Source: Ralstonia insidiosa
Lineage (GTDB): Bacteria; Pseudomonadota; Gammaproteobacteria; Burkholderiales; Burkholderiaceae
Length of the DNA: 64,000 nucleotides
Direction: 5' to 3'
Assembly (NCBI RefSeq): GCF_008801405.1
Contig: NZ_VZPV01000001.1
Coordinates: 1,302,001 to 1,366,000 of the forward strand
The notes under the pieces were generated by a model. The model searched no databases. It was not told the DNA's origin and worked only from the letters and a program-made list of their open reading frames with translations. Every line of letters begins with the position of its first letter. Positions within the stretch are counted from its first letter, which is position 1. Both the position numbers and the translations under genes were made by a program. Below, piece after piece: positions 42,393 to 49,999 of this stretch.

Positions 42393-43583
42393 ATGAACGG
42401 TTGGAAAACCCTTCATTCTTCCGGGATCGGTTCGGCGCTGCAACGCCGGCTCGTCACCCCGGTCGGCCGCCGCCTCGCGCGTGCTGGCCAAATTGCGCTG
42501 CCTCGTAAGCTGCGCATGGAATTGAACGCAGGGAGCGCCGCCGCGTCCCGCAATGAGTTGCATCCTGGCGTCCTGCTGGTGTTCCGCAGCGGGCATGTCG
42601 TGCTGAACAGCGTCGGCGTGCTGGCCGTTGTGGCTGCGGTCGCGCTCTCGCTCAATGGCGAGTGGCGTGCCATGGTCGCTCAACGCGTGCTGCATTTCAC
42701 ACCGGGTGCGGACACCAACGTGGCTTCGGCTACGCCGCCCGCCGTCTCGGCTGGTGTTGAGCCGGTCGCATTTGCACCGACCGCACCGTCGGCCGGCATG
42801 GGCGCCGCCCAGGCTGTGGCGTCTGCTGCGCCTACCCAAACGGGTGGCACGGTGGCGGCTGCGGGTTGGGATTCGCTGTCCAAGGTGCCTTCCGTGGCTG
42901 AGCTGGCTGCGCAGATTCCGAACACGCAGGTCGCTCGCGACGCGCGTGAGTCGGCGACTGCCGGTACGCCGCGTGAGCAGGCCGCCGTGGCTGAGTACAT
43001 CGCCCGCAAGTATCGCGTGGCGGCCACCGCTACCGGTCAACTGGTGAAGGCGGCCTATCAAACAGGCAAGGAAGTCGGCATCGACCCGCTGCTGATCCTG
43101 GGCGTGATGGCCATTGAGTCCAGCTTCAACCCGTTTGCCGAAAGCGGCATGGGTGCGCAGGGCCTGATGCAGGTGATGACCAAGGTCCACCAGGATAAGT
43201 ATGAGGTGATGGGTGGCGTGAACGCTGCGCTCAACCCGTACGCCAACATCAAGGTCGGTGCGCTGGTGCTGAAGGATTGCATCGCCCGCGGTGGTTCGAT
43301 CGAAGGCGGCCTGAAGCTGTACGTTGGCGCCGTGACGCAAGGTGATGGCGGCTACGGTAGCAAGGTGCTGGCAGAACGTTCGCGTTTGCGCATGGTGGCG
43401 ACGGGCCACAAGTCGCCGGTGACCATGGCGTCCGAGCGTGAGTCGGCCAAGCCGGTCGCGGCAGCGACGCCTGTGGCTCAGGCCGATGCGAAGGCACAGG
43501 CTGTGAAGCCTGCCGACAAGCAACCGGTTGCCGGACAGCAGGAAGAAGCGCGTCTGGACAACAAGTTGCAGGGCCAAGCCTGA
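42393..43583 (+). CDS. Membrane-anchored lytic transglycosylase (SLT domain)
   Basis: Cleaves peptidoglycan glycan strands. The 396-aa protein has an N-terminal cytoplasmic tail, one membrane segment (LNSVGVLAVVAAVALSL, about residues 68-86), an Ala/Pro-rich linker and an SLT domain: ILGVMAIESSFNPFAESGMGA contains the catalytic Glu, followed by GLMQVM and LNPYANIKVGALVL. A Lys/Ala-rich tail ends the protein. It is a single gene with a strong promoter and a terminator of its own. Confidence 0.9.
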   Translation: MNGWKTLHSSGIGSALQRRLVTPVGRRLARAGQIALPRKLRMELNAGSAAASRNELHPGVLLVFRSGHVVLNSVGVLAVVAAVALSLNGEWRAMVAQRVLHFTPGADTNVASATPPAVSAGVEPVAFAPTAPSAGMGAAQAVASAAPTQTGGTVAAAGWDSLSKVPSVAELAAQIPNTQVARDARESATAGTPREQAAVAEYIARKYRVAATATGQLVKAAYQTGKEVGIDPLLILGVMAIESSFNPFAESGMGAQGLMQVMTKVHQDKYEVMGGVNAALNPYANIKVGALVLKDCIARGGSIEGGLKLYVGAVTQGDGGYGSKVLAERSRLRMVATGHKSPVTMASERESAKPVAAATPVAQADAKAQAVKPADKQPVAGQQEEARLDNKLQGQA

Positions 43584-43621
43584 TCGGCAGACGCTCCGCC
43601 CTCTATATATAAGAGGGTGAA

Positions 43622-43651
43622 AAAAAGGCCGTCCTTCGGGGCGGCCTTTTT
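43622..43651. terminator. Bidirectional terminator between transglycosylase and aminotransferase genes
   Basis: A 13-bp stem (43622-43634 with 43639-43651, one wobble pair) capped by a TTCG tetraloop, A-run on one side and T-run on the other. It serves both convergent genes. Confidence 0.92.
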
Positions 43652-43675
43652 GCTTGGGTGTCCGGAGCCGGTGGC

Positions 43676-44860
43676 TTAGCGCCCGAACAGCTTGCCAAGT
43701 CGCGTGACGGCTTCCTCAAGATGATCCATCGCCGTGGCGTAGGACAGGCGGATGTAGTGGCGCGCCGTGTATGGCCCGAAATCCAGCCCCGGAACGAGTA
43801 CGACGCCCGCTTCTTGCAGCATCGATTGGGTGAGGGCATCTGCATCCGCCGCATGCGGATGGTTCACGCCACGGCAGTCGGCGTAGACATAGAACGCGCC
43901 ATCCGGCTTGACCGGCACCTTGAAGCCGAGCGACTCCAGTGCCGGCACGATGAAATCGCGGCGGCGGCGGAATTCGGCCTTGCGACTGTCGTAGATGGCC
44001 AGCGCTTCGGGTTCGAAGCACGCCAGCGCCGCGTGCTGTGCCACGGCCGACGCACAGATGAACAGGTTCTGCGCGACCTTCTCGAACTCGGGTACCAGTT
44101 CGGCAGGCGCCACCAGCCAGCCGAGGCGCCAGCCGGTCATGTTGAAATACTTCGAAAAGCTATTGATCGTGACGACATCGTCGCCGAACGATAGTGCAGA
44201 GACCGGCGCCTGGTCGTACGACAGGCCCTGGTAGATTTCGTCGACGATCGAGAAACCGCCGCGTGCACGCACCGTCTGTACGATGCGCTGCAGCTCGTCT
44301 GGCAGGATCGACGTACCAGTCGGGTTGGACGGTGAGGCCAGCAGCACACCCTGCGTGCGCGCCCCCCAATTGGTTTCTACCTGCTCAGTGGTCAATTGAA
44401 AGCGCTGTTCCGGCCCCGATGGAATCAGCTTCGCCACGCCATTGAAGGCGGCAACGAAATGCCGGTTGCACGGGTAGCTCGGGTCGGGCATCAGCACCTC
44501 GCCGCCAATTTCCACCAGCACCGCACATGCCAGCAGCAGCGCTGCCGACGCGCCGGCCGTGACGATGATGCGCTCGGGCGCAATGTTTAGGCCGTAGGTG
44601 GTCTGGTAGTAGCGGGCGATGGCCTCGCGCAGCGGGCGGATGCCCAGCGCGCCGGTGTATTGCGTCACACCGCGCCGCATGGCATCGGCGGCGGCCTGCA
44701 CGACGGGCTCGGCGGCGGTGAAATCCGGCTCGCCGATGCCCATGTGGATGATGCTGCGCCCCGCCAGTTCCAGCTCGCGGGCCTGCTTGGCCAGCTCCAT
44801 CACGTGAAAAGCGCGGATATTGGCCAGCCGGGCGGCTGTCTGCAGGCGGTGGGCGTCCAT
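43676..44860 (-). CDS. PLP-dependent aminotransferase, class I/II
   Basis: A 394-aa aminotransferase. MGIGEPDFTAAEPVV, YTGALGIRPLREAIARYY, VLLASPSNPTGTSILP (PLP Asn) and SFSKYFNMTGWRLGW (Schiff-base Lys) match the AspC/AlaA-like branch. It is the last gene of the minus-strand series ending with nusB; a 48-bp gap separates them. The substrate is not clear; alanine, aspartate and branched-chain acids are all possible. Confidence 0.88.
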   Translation of the reverse strand: MDAHRLQTAARLANIRAFHVMELAKQARELELAGRSIIHMGIGEPDFTAAEPVVQAAADAMRRGVTQYTGALGIRPLREAIARYYQTTYGLNIAPERIIVTAGASAALLLACAVLVEIGGEVLMPDPSYPCNRHFVAAFNGVAKLIPSGPEQRFQLTTEQVETNWGARTQGVLLASPSNPTGTSILPDELQRIVQTVRARGGFSIVDEIYQGLSYDQAPVSALSFGDDVVTINSFSKYFNMTGWRLGWLVAPAELVPEFEKVAQNLFICASAVAQHAALACFEPEALAIYDSRKAEFRRRRDFIVPALESLGFKVPVKPDGAFYVYADCRGVNHPHAADADALTQSMLQEAGVVLVPGLDFGPYTARHYIRLSYATAMDHLEEAVTRLGKLFGR

Positions 44861-44908
44861 CTTGAAGCGAAGAAGCTAAAGGGGTACAGCGAACAGCAAA
44901 CGCCAGAT

Positions 44909-45376
44909 TTACCGGCGGGCAGCAACCTCAACAGCACGCACCTGAGCGGCCAGCTTGTCCAGCACGCCGTTGACGTACTTGTAGCCTTCCACACCGCCGA
45001 AGGTCTTGGTCAGTTCCACCGCCTCGTTGATCACAACCTTGTACGGGATGTCGACGCAGTGCACGAGTTCGTACGCGCCGACCAGCAGTGCCGCGCGCTC
45101 CACCGGCGACAGCTCGGCAACCGGGCGGTCGAGGAACGGCGTGAAACTTTCCGTCAGCGTGGTTTCTTCACGGATCGCACCGTGCAGCAGCGCATCGAAG
45201 TGCGCACGGTCGGCCTTGTTGAAGCCTTGTGCATCTTGCAGATGCGCCTCGACCACACCCGGGTCGTTGCGGTTGAGCAGCCATTGGTACAGGCCCTGCA
45301 GCGCCAGCTCGCGCGCACGGCGGCGCGCGCTCTTGGCGGGGGCCTTGGTCTTGGCCTGGGAATTGTCTTGCGTCAT
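44909..45376 (-). CDS. nusB: Transcription antitermination factor NusB
   Basis: An RNA-binding protein that acts with S10 in rRNA antitermination. The 155-aa protein has the all-helical NusB fold, with RRARELALQGLYQWLL at the start and the conserved VINEAVELTKTFGGVEGYKYVNGVLDKLA near the end split across two helices. It follows ribH with a 29-bp gap, the common order in beta- and gamma-proteobacteria. Confidence 0.95.
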   Translation of the reverse strand: MTQDNSQAKTKAPAKSARRRARELALQGLYQWLLNRNDPGVVEAHLQDAQGFNKADRAHFDALLHGAIREETTLTESFTPFLDRPVAELSPVERAALLVGAYELVHCVDIPYKVVINEAVELTKTFGGVEGYKYVNGVLDKLAAQVRAVEVAARR

Positions 45377-45405
45377 GGGAAAAGCCTTTGCGCGAACAGC
45401 CGCGC

Positions 45406-45900
45406 TTATTCGTTCTCTTCGTCTTGGCCGTGATCCTGCAGACCGTCGAGGTCGCTGGTCAGGTTGGCCATTTCAACGGCGGCACGGGCGCAGTCGCGGC
45501 CCTTTTCGCGGGTACGGGCGTGGGCCTGGGCGTCGGTGTCGGTGGTCAGGATGCCGTTGGCGATGGCGATGTTGAAGTCCAGGCCAACGCGCGTGATGCC
45601 GGCGGCGGATTCGTTGGACACCAGCTCGAAGTGGTACGTCTCGCCGCGGATCACGGCGCCCAGTGCGATCAGTGCGTCGAACTGGCCCGATTCGGCCATC
45701 TTCTGCAGTGCCAGCGGGGCTTCCAGCGCGCCCGGCACGGTTACCAGCAGCACGTCTTCGCCGGCCACGCCGAGCTGTTCAAGTTCAGCGACGCAGGCTT
45801 CGCGCAGCGCTTCGCACACGGGTTCGTTAAAGCGTGCCTGAACGATGCCGATGCGCAGACCTTCGCCGTCGAGATTGGTCGGGTAGAAGCCGTGTTCCAT
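45406..45900 (-). CDS. ribH: 6,7-dimethyl-8-ribityllumazine synthase
   Basis: Condenses 5-amino-6-ribitylaminouracil with dihydroxybutanone phosphate. The 164-aa length from ATG 45900 (MEHGFYPTNLDGEG) is chosen over a longer frame because it fits the family. IGIVQARFNEPVCEAL, LVTVPGALEAPLAL and ALGAVIRGETYHFELV are the usual substrate-binding strands. It lies between ribBA and nusB. Confidence 0.95.
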   Translation of the reverse strand: MEHGFYPTNLDGEGLRIGIVQARFNEPVCEALREACVAELEQLGVAGEDVLLVTVPGALEAPLALQKMAESGQFDALIALGAVIRGETYHFELVSNESAAGITRVGLDFNIAIANGILTTDTDAQAHARTREKGRDCARAAVEMANLTSDLDGLQDHGQDEENE

Positions 45901-46002
45901 GGTGTGTTCCGGTTGGGGTTGCCCGTCAGGCAACGTCAGAAATTGAGAAGAAAGCGAAAAGGAGAAAACCAGCGCGGCAGCCGGAGCTGCCGCAGGAAAG
46001 CA

Positions 46003-47133
46003 TCAGTGCGTGGCCGCCGTCGTTGCATCCGGTATGTCGGCCATCGATTGATAGGCCGTCACTTCCAGATCGTAGCCGGTCATGCTCGGCAGCTTGAGTG
46101 GCGAAGCCAGCACACGCATCTTGCCGACACCCACATCCTTGAGGATCTGCGCGCCAATACCGTAGATGCGTGGATCGGGTTTGCTGCGTGGGCGCTCGTG
46201 CGGGGCATCCAACGCGGTGAACTGGGTGAACAGGCGGTCCGGCGAATCGCCGCAATTGAGCAGCACGACCACGCCGGTCGGGGCGGCCTGCACGGCGCGC
46301 AAGGCAGCCGGCACGCTCCACGAGTGTGTGGTGCGCTGGCATTCGAGCAAATCCAGCACCGACAGCGGCTCGTGCACGCGCACCAGCGTCTCGGTACCCG
46401 GTGTCGGGTCACCCTTGACCAGTGCCAAGTGGGCATGGCCGGCGGCGCGGTCGCGGAATGCGACGGCGCGGAAGGTACCGAACTGGGTTTCCATCGCGCG
46501 TTCACCCACGCGCTCGACGATGCTCTCGGTGCGGCTGCGGTATTGGATCAGGTCGGCAATCGTGCCGATCTTCAGGCCGTGCTTCTTGGCAAACTCCACC
46601 AGATCCGGCAGGCGGGCCATGGTGCCGTCGTCTTTCAGAATCTCGCAGATCACGCCGGCCGGTGTCAGGCCAGCCATCGCGGTCAGGTCGCAACCGGCTT
46701 CGGTGTGACCGGCGCGCATCAGCACGCCACCCTTGCGGGCACGCAGCGGGAAGATGTGGCCCGGATTCACCAGGTCTGCCGGCTTGGCGTTCTTGGCTGC
46801 GGCCACCTGGATGGTACGGGCGCGGTCGGCGGCGGAAATGCCGGTCGTCACCCCTTCGGCCGCTTCGATCGACACGGTGAAGTTCGTGCCGAACTGCGTA
46901 CCGTTGCGGCTCGCCATCATCGGTAGATCGAGCTGGTCGCAGTGCTCTTCGGTGAGCGTCAGGCACACCAGGCCGCGCGCATGCGTGACCATGAAGTTGA
47001 TGGCTTCCGGTGTGACGAAATCGGCCGCCAGGATCAGGTCGCCTTCGTTCTCACGGTCTTCCTCGTCGACCAGGATGACCATGCGGCCGGCGCGGATTTC
47101 GGCAATGATTTCTTCGACTGTGGCGATCGACAT
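46003..47133 (-). CDS. ribB: 3,4-dihydroxy-2-butanone-4-phosphate synthase fused to a degenerate GTP cyclohydrolase II domain
   Basis: Residues about 1-205 form a complete RibB domain: ILVDEEDRENEGDLILAAD, ARGLVCLTL and AGHTEAGCDLTAMAGL. The C-terminal 170 residues are RibA-like, but the zinc cysteines of true GTP cyclohydrolase II are absent: the place of the Cys-rich loop reads LVRVHEPLSVLDLLECQRTT. So it probably makes only dihydroxybutanone phosphate, and a separate RibA is needed elsewhere. This RibBX-type hybrid is known in proteobacteria. It follows ribE. Confidence 0.9.
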   Translation of the reverse strand: MSIATVEEIIAEIRAGRMVILVDEEDRENEGDLILAADFVTPEAINFMVTHARGLVCLTLTEEHCDQLDLPMMASRNGTQFGTNFTVSIEAAEGVTTGISAADRARTIQVAAAKNAKPADLVNPGHIFPLRARKGGVLMRAGHTEAGCDLTAMAGLTPAGVICEILKDDGTMARLPDLVEFAKKHGLKIGTIADLIQYRSRTESIVERVGERAMETQFGTFRAVAFRDRAAGHAHLALVKGDPTPGTETLVRVHEPLSVLDLLECQRTTHSWSVPAALRAVQAAPTGVVVLLNCGDSPDRLFTQFTALDAPHERPRSKPDPRIYGIGAQILKDVGVGKMRVLASPLKLPSMTGYDLEVTAYQSMADIPDATTAATH

Positions 47134-47250
47134 GGCGTAGCAAGGGAAGCGCGCCGCTGGTCACCCCCGTTTGGTGGCCCTGCGACTGCGTAAATGGGAA
47201 GCCCGCTATTGTACGCCAAGGTGGCCGAGGCGATCCTCGGCTCTCGGGGT

Positions 47251-47886
47251 TTAAACGGTCGTGGGCTGGGCGAGTGTGGTGTGGCTCAGCATGCGCTCGA
47301 CATAGCGGGCGATCAGGTCAATTTCCAGGTTGACCTGGCTACCGGCCTTCAAGTGCTTGAGCGTGGTCACGGCCACTGTGTGCGGGATCAGGTTGATCGA
47401 GAACTCGCAGCCGTCGGCATCGTCGCGCACGCTGTTGACGGTGAGCGATACGCCATTGACCACCACCGAGCCCTTGTAGGCCAGATATTTGCCCAGCGCT
47501 GGCGCGGCACGCACGCGCAGCTCGTGCGATTCGTTGACCGGTGCGAAATGCGTGACGGTACCCAGACCGTCCACATGGCCCGATACGAGGTGCCCACCGA
47601 TGTGGTCGGCCAGGCGCAGCGCCTTCTCCAGATTCACCTCGCCCGGGTGCTCCAGGCCGACGGTTTTCGACAGCGATTCGCGGGAGACATCCACGTCGAA
47701 CTGGGTGTCGGTCTTGGCGACGACCGTCATGCATGCGCCCTGGATGGCGATCGAATCGCCCAGAGCAACGTCGGCCAGTGGCAGGCCGCCCGAGTCGATG
47801 GACAGGCGTACGCCCGCATCTGCGTTGGAGCCAAGGGGCGTCACGGTTTCAATGCGGCCAACTGCGGCGACGATTCCAGTAAACAT
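47251..47886 (-). CDS. ribE: Riboflavin synthase
   Basis: Dismutates two lumazine molecules to riboflavin. A 211-aa protein with two homologous barrels: the N-terminal MFTGIVAAVGRIE signature and a second copy starting near FAPVNESHELRV. SVVVNGVSLTVNSVRDD binds substrate. It sits between ribD and ribBA; the ribD stop is 5 bp upstream of its start. Confidence 0.95.
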   Translation of the reverse strand: MFTGIVAAVGRIETVTPLGSNADAGVRLSIDSGGLPLADVALGDSIAIQGACMTVVAKTDTQFDVDVSRESLSKTVGLEHPGEVNLEKALRLADHIGGHLVSGHVDGLGTVTHFAPVNESHELRVRAAPALGKYLAYKGSVVVNGVSLTVNSVRDDADGCEFSINLIPHTVAVTTLKHLKAGSQVNLEIDLIARYVERMLSHTTLAQPTTV

Positions 47887-47891
47887 AGCGA

Positions 47892-49004
47892 TCAGTCTGT
47901 CGGGTTGCGGCGCGCCAGGATGCGGAGATCGCCCCCGATGCGCGAGATATCGTGAAAGAAGAATTCGGCCGCGCCTTCCAGCGTTTGCAGCGGCCCCATA
48001 TTGAACATGCCCTGGCCCGAGCCGAGCACCTTGGGCGCCAGATAGACGAGGATCTCGTCAACCAGCCCTTCGCGCAGCAAGGAGCCGTTGAGCTTGAAGC
48101 CAGCCTCGACGTGCAGTTCGTTGATTTCGCGGCGGCCAAGCTCGCGCAGCATGGCGGGCAGGTCTACCTTGCCCGCTGCATTGGGCAGGAGGACGACTTC
48201 TGCGCCGCGCTCAGCCAGGGCGCGCATGCGGCCGGCTTCGGGCTGCGCGGCAAAGATCAGCGTCGGCTCGTGGTGGCCGTCCGCGGTCAGGATGTGCGCG
48301 TCGAGTGGGACATCCAGCGCTGAGTCGACCAATATGCGACGTGGCTGGCGTGGCGTGGTCACGGCGCGCACGGTCAGGCGCGGGTTGTCTTCACGCACCG
48401 TGCCGATGCCGGTGAGGATGGCGCAGGCGCGCGCGCGCCAGCGATGGCCGTCGTTACGCGCTTCGGTTTCGGTAATCCATTGGCTGACGCCATTGTCCAA
48501 CGCGGTGCGGCCGTCCAGCGATGCCCCCACCTTCACGCGCACCCAGGGCGTGCCGCGCGTCATGCGCGAGACAAAGCCGATGTTGAGTTCGCGCGCCTCG
48601 CGTTCCAGCAGGCCGCAGCGTACGTCGACGCCGGCATCGCGCAGCTTCTGCAGGCCGCGTCCGGAAACGGCAGGGTTCGGGTCTTCCATGGCAGCCACCA
48701 CGCGTGTGATGCCGGCTTCGACCAGACGGTCTGCGCAGGGAGGCGTGCGGCCAAAGTGGCTGCACGGCTCCAGCGTCACATAAGCCGTCGCGCCGCGCAC
48801 GTCCTGGCCGCGCGATTGGGCATCCTTGATGGCTTGGATTTCGGCGTGGTCCTGGCCGGCGGGCTGCGTATAGCCTTCGCCGATGACGGTGTCGCCATGC
48901 ACGAGCACACAGCCGACGCGTGGGTTGGGCGTGGTGGTGAAGAGTCCCTTCTCGGCCAGCGCCAGGGCGCGCTGCATCATGGCGTGGTCGAAGTCGGAGA
49001 ACAT
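47892..49004 (-). CDS. ribD: Bifunctional riboflavin biosynthesis deaminase/reductase
   Basis: Carries out the second and third steps after GTP ring opening. The N-terminal deaminase has HAEIQAIKDAQ and EPCSHFGRTPPCADRL (zinc-binding His and two Cys, catalytic Glu). The C-terminal reductase has VRVKVGASLDGRTALDNG. At 370 aa it is full length. It begins 24 bp after the last gene of the minus-strand pilin operon, with no terminator between, and heads ribD-ribE-ribBA-ribH-nusB. Confidence 0.95.
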   Translation of the reverse strand: MFSDFDHAMMQRALALAEKGLFTTTPNPRVGCVLVHGDTVIGEGYTQPAGQDHAEIQAIKDAQSRGQDVRGATAYVTLEPCSHFGRTPPCADRLVEAGITRVVAAMEDPNPAVSGRGLQKLRDAGVDVRCGLLEREARELNIGFVSRMTRGTPWVRVKVGASLDGRTALDNGVSQWITETEARNDGHRWRARACAILTGIGTVREDNPRLTVRAVTTPRQPRRILVDSALDVPLDAHILTADGHHEPTLIFAAQPEAGRMRALAERGAEVVLLPNAAGKVDLPAMLRELGRREINELHVEAGFKLNGSLLREGLVDEILVYLAPKVLGSGQGMFNMGPLQTLEGAAEFFFHDISRIGGDLRILARRNPTD

Positions 49005-49028
49005 GGGTGAGAAAGCGAACGCGTTAAG

Positions 49029-49613
49029 TTAGGAGTCGGCGGTGTCGTCGCCGGTCGGCTTGCAACTGTCCCCGTCCGTGTCAGGGTTGCAGATGCGGGC
49101 GCGGCCAGCGTTGTTGATCCGCACGAGGCGCTGATGCCGTCCGCTAGAGATCTTAAGGGTCGCACCAAATAGCGGGCTGGACGTCTGCAAGTATCCCACA
49201 GACGAGTAGGAGAGCGTGTCGTTCGGCATGTTGGAGGGGGTGATCTTTACGGTGGGCATGGTGGGCAGCGTGATGGCGAGCACAGGCACATCCTCTGTCG
49301 CTGACGAAGCACCAGACGCAGGCGGGGAGGGTGCCATCGTCAGCATCCAGCTCTCGCCTTGGCCCGATGCTGGGTTCTTCGTCGGGCGGAGTTGAGTGGG
49401 CACATGCCGGTATTGGGCTGTCTCCTGCGCCACGGAAGCGGCGCTGGCAAAGCGTTCGGCGAGCAAGATTACGGTTTCGCGCTGCCAGCGGTCGACGATT
49501 GACGGGACGGCCGCGGTCGCCAGCACGCCGATGATGGCGATCACGATCGCCAATTCCAAGAGTGTCACGCCCGCTTGGCGGATTGGCCATGCGCGTCGGG
49601 TCATGGCCAGCAT
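49029..49613 (-). CDS. FimT/GspH-family minor pseudopilin (second operon)
   Basis: A 194-aa type IV pilin-like protein from ATG 49613 (or in-frame ATG 49604). Prepilin leader with GVTLLELAIVIAIIGVLATAAVP: the Gly at the PilD cleavage site is followed by the hydrophobic helix with Glu5. The rest is a GspH-like globular domain. It is last of six minus-strand pilus genes, immediately upstream of ribD. Minor pilins of this type prime pilus assembly. Confidence 0.82.
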   Translation of the reverse strand: MLAMTRRAWPIRQAGVTLLELAIVIAIIGVLATAAVPSIVDRWQRETVILLAERFASAASVAQETAQYRHVPTQLRPTKNPASGQGESWMLTMAPSPPASGASSATEDVPVLAITLPTMPTVKITPSNMPNDTLSYSSVGYLQTSSPLFGATLKISSGRHQRLVRINNAGRARICNPDTDGDSCKPTGDDTADS

Positions 49614-49999
49614 GCTGGAATGGCCGGCCTGCGTTCGCCTGTGGTGGTCAGCGTAAGCGTGCCGCAGAGTGGGTCTGGATGAAGGGGCATCGCGGCCATT
49701 TCCACGCATCTCTCTTCGTTTCTGTCGTTGCCGCATGGCTGGGAGTACAGCTTGTAGCCGTCGGCTTGTGGCAACGGAGGAGGCGGGGTCAGTAGTGTGG
49801 ATGGCTCGAACGAGCCCGTGCGCGCATGTCGCAACTCCAGTTGGGCTACGGCGGAAACCAGGGCCGCGCCAGCCGCGGCGCGGCGCATGCGCTGCCAGTA
49901 TGCCGGCCAGCTTGAAGTGGCAACGAAGGCCAGCGCAGCAACAACGACCAGCACAACCATGAGTTCCAGCAGCGTGAACGCGCGTAGGTGGCGGCGCAT
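49607..49999 (-). CDS. PilE-like minor pilin (second operon)
   Basis: A short 130-residue class prepilin with leader MRRHLRAFTLLELMVVLVVV: Ala-Phe in place of the usual Gly-Phe at the cleavage site, with Glu5 intact. A C-terminal disulfide pair is likely (Cys in SQPCGNDRNEERC). The frame ends at about 49607 by the stop just inside the next gene and overlaps the neighbouring pilin genes. A cleavage-site Ala is tolerated by some peptidases but is unusual. Confidence 0.75.

Noticed and set aside
45388..46926. Long plus-strand open frame opposite ribH and ribBA
   Set aside because: It spans two real genes antisense and has typical shadow composition.
47134..47250. FMN riboswitch before a riboflavin gene
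   Set aside because: No RFN-box consensus in this spacer or upstream of ribD.
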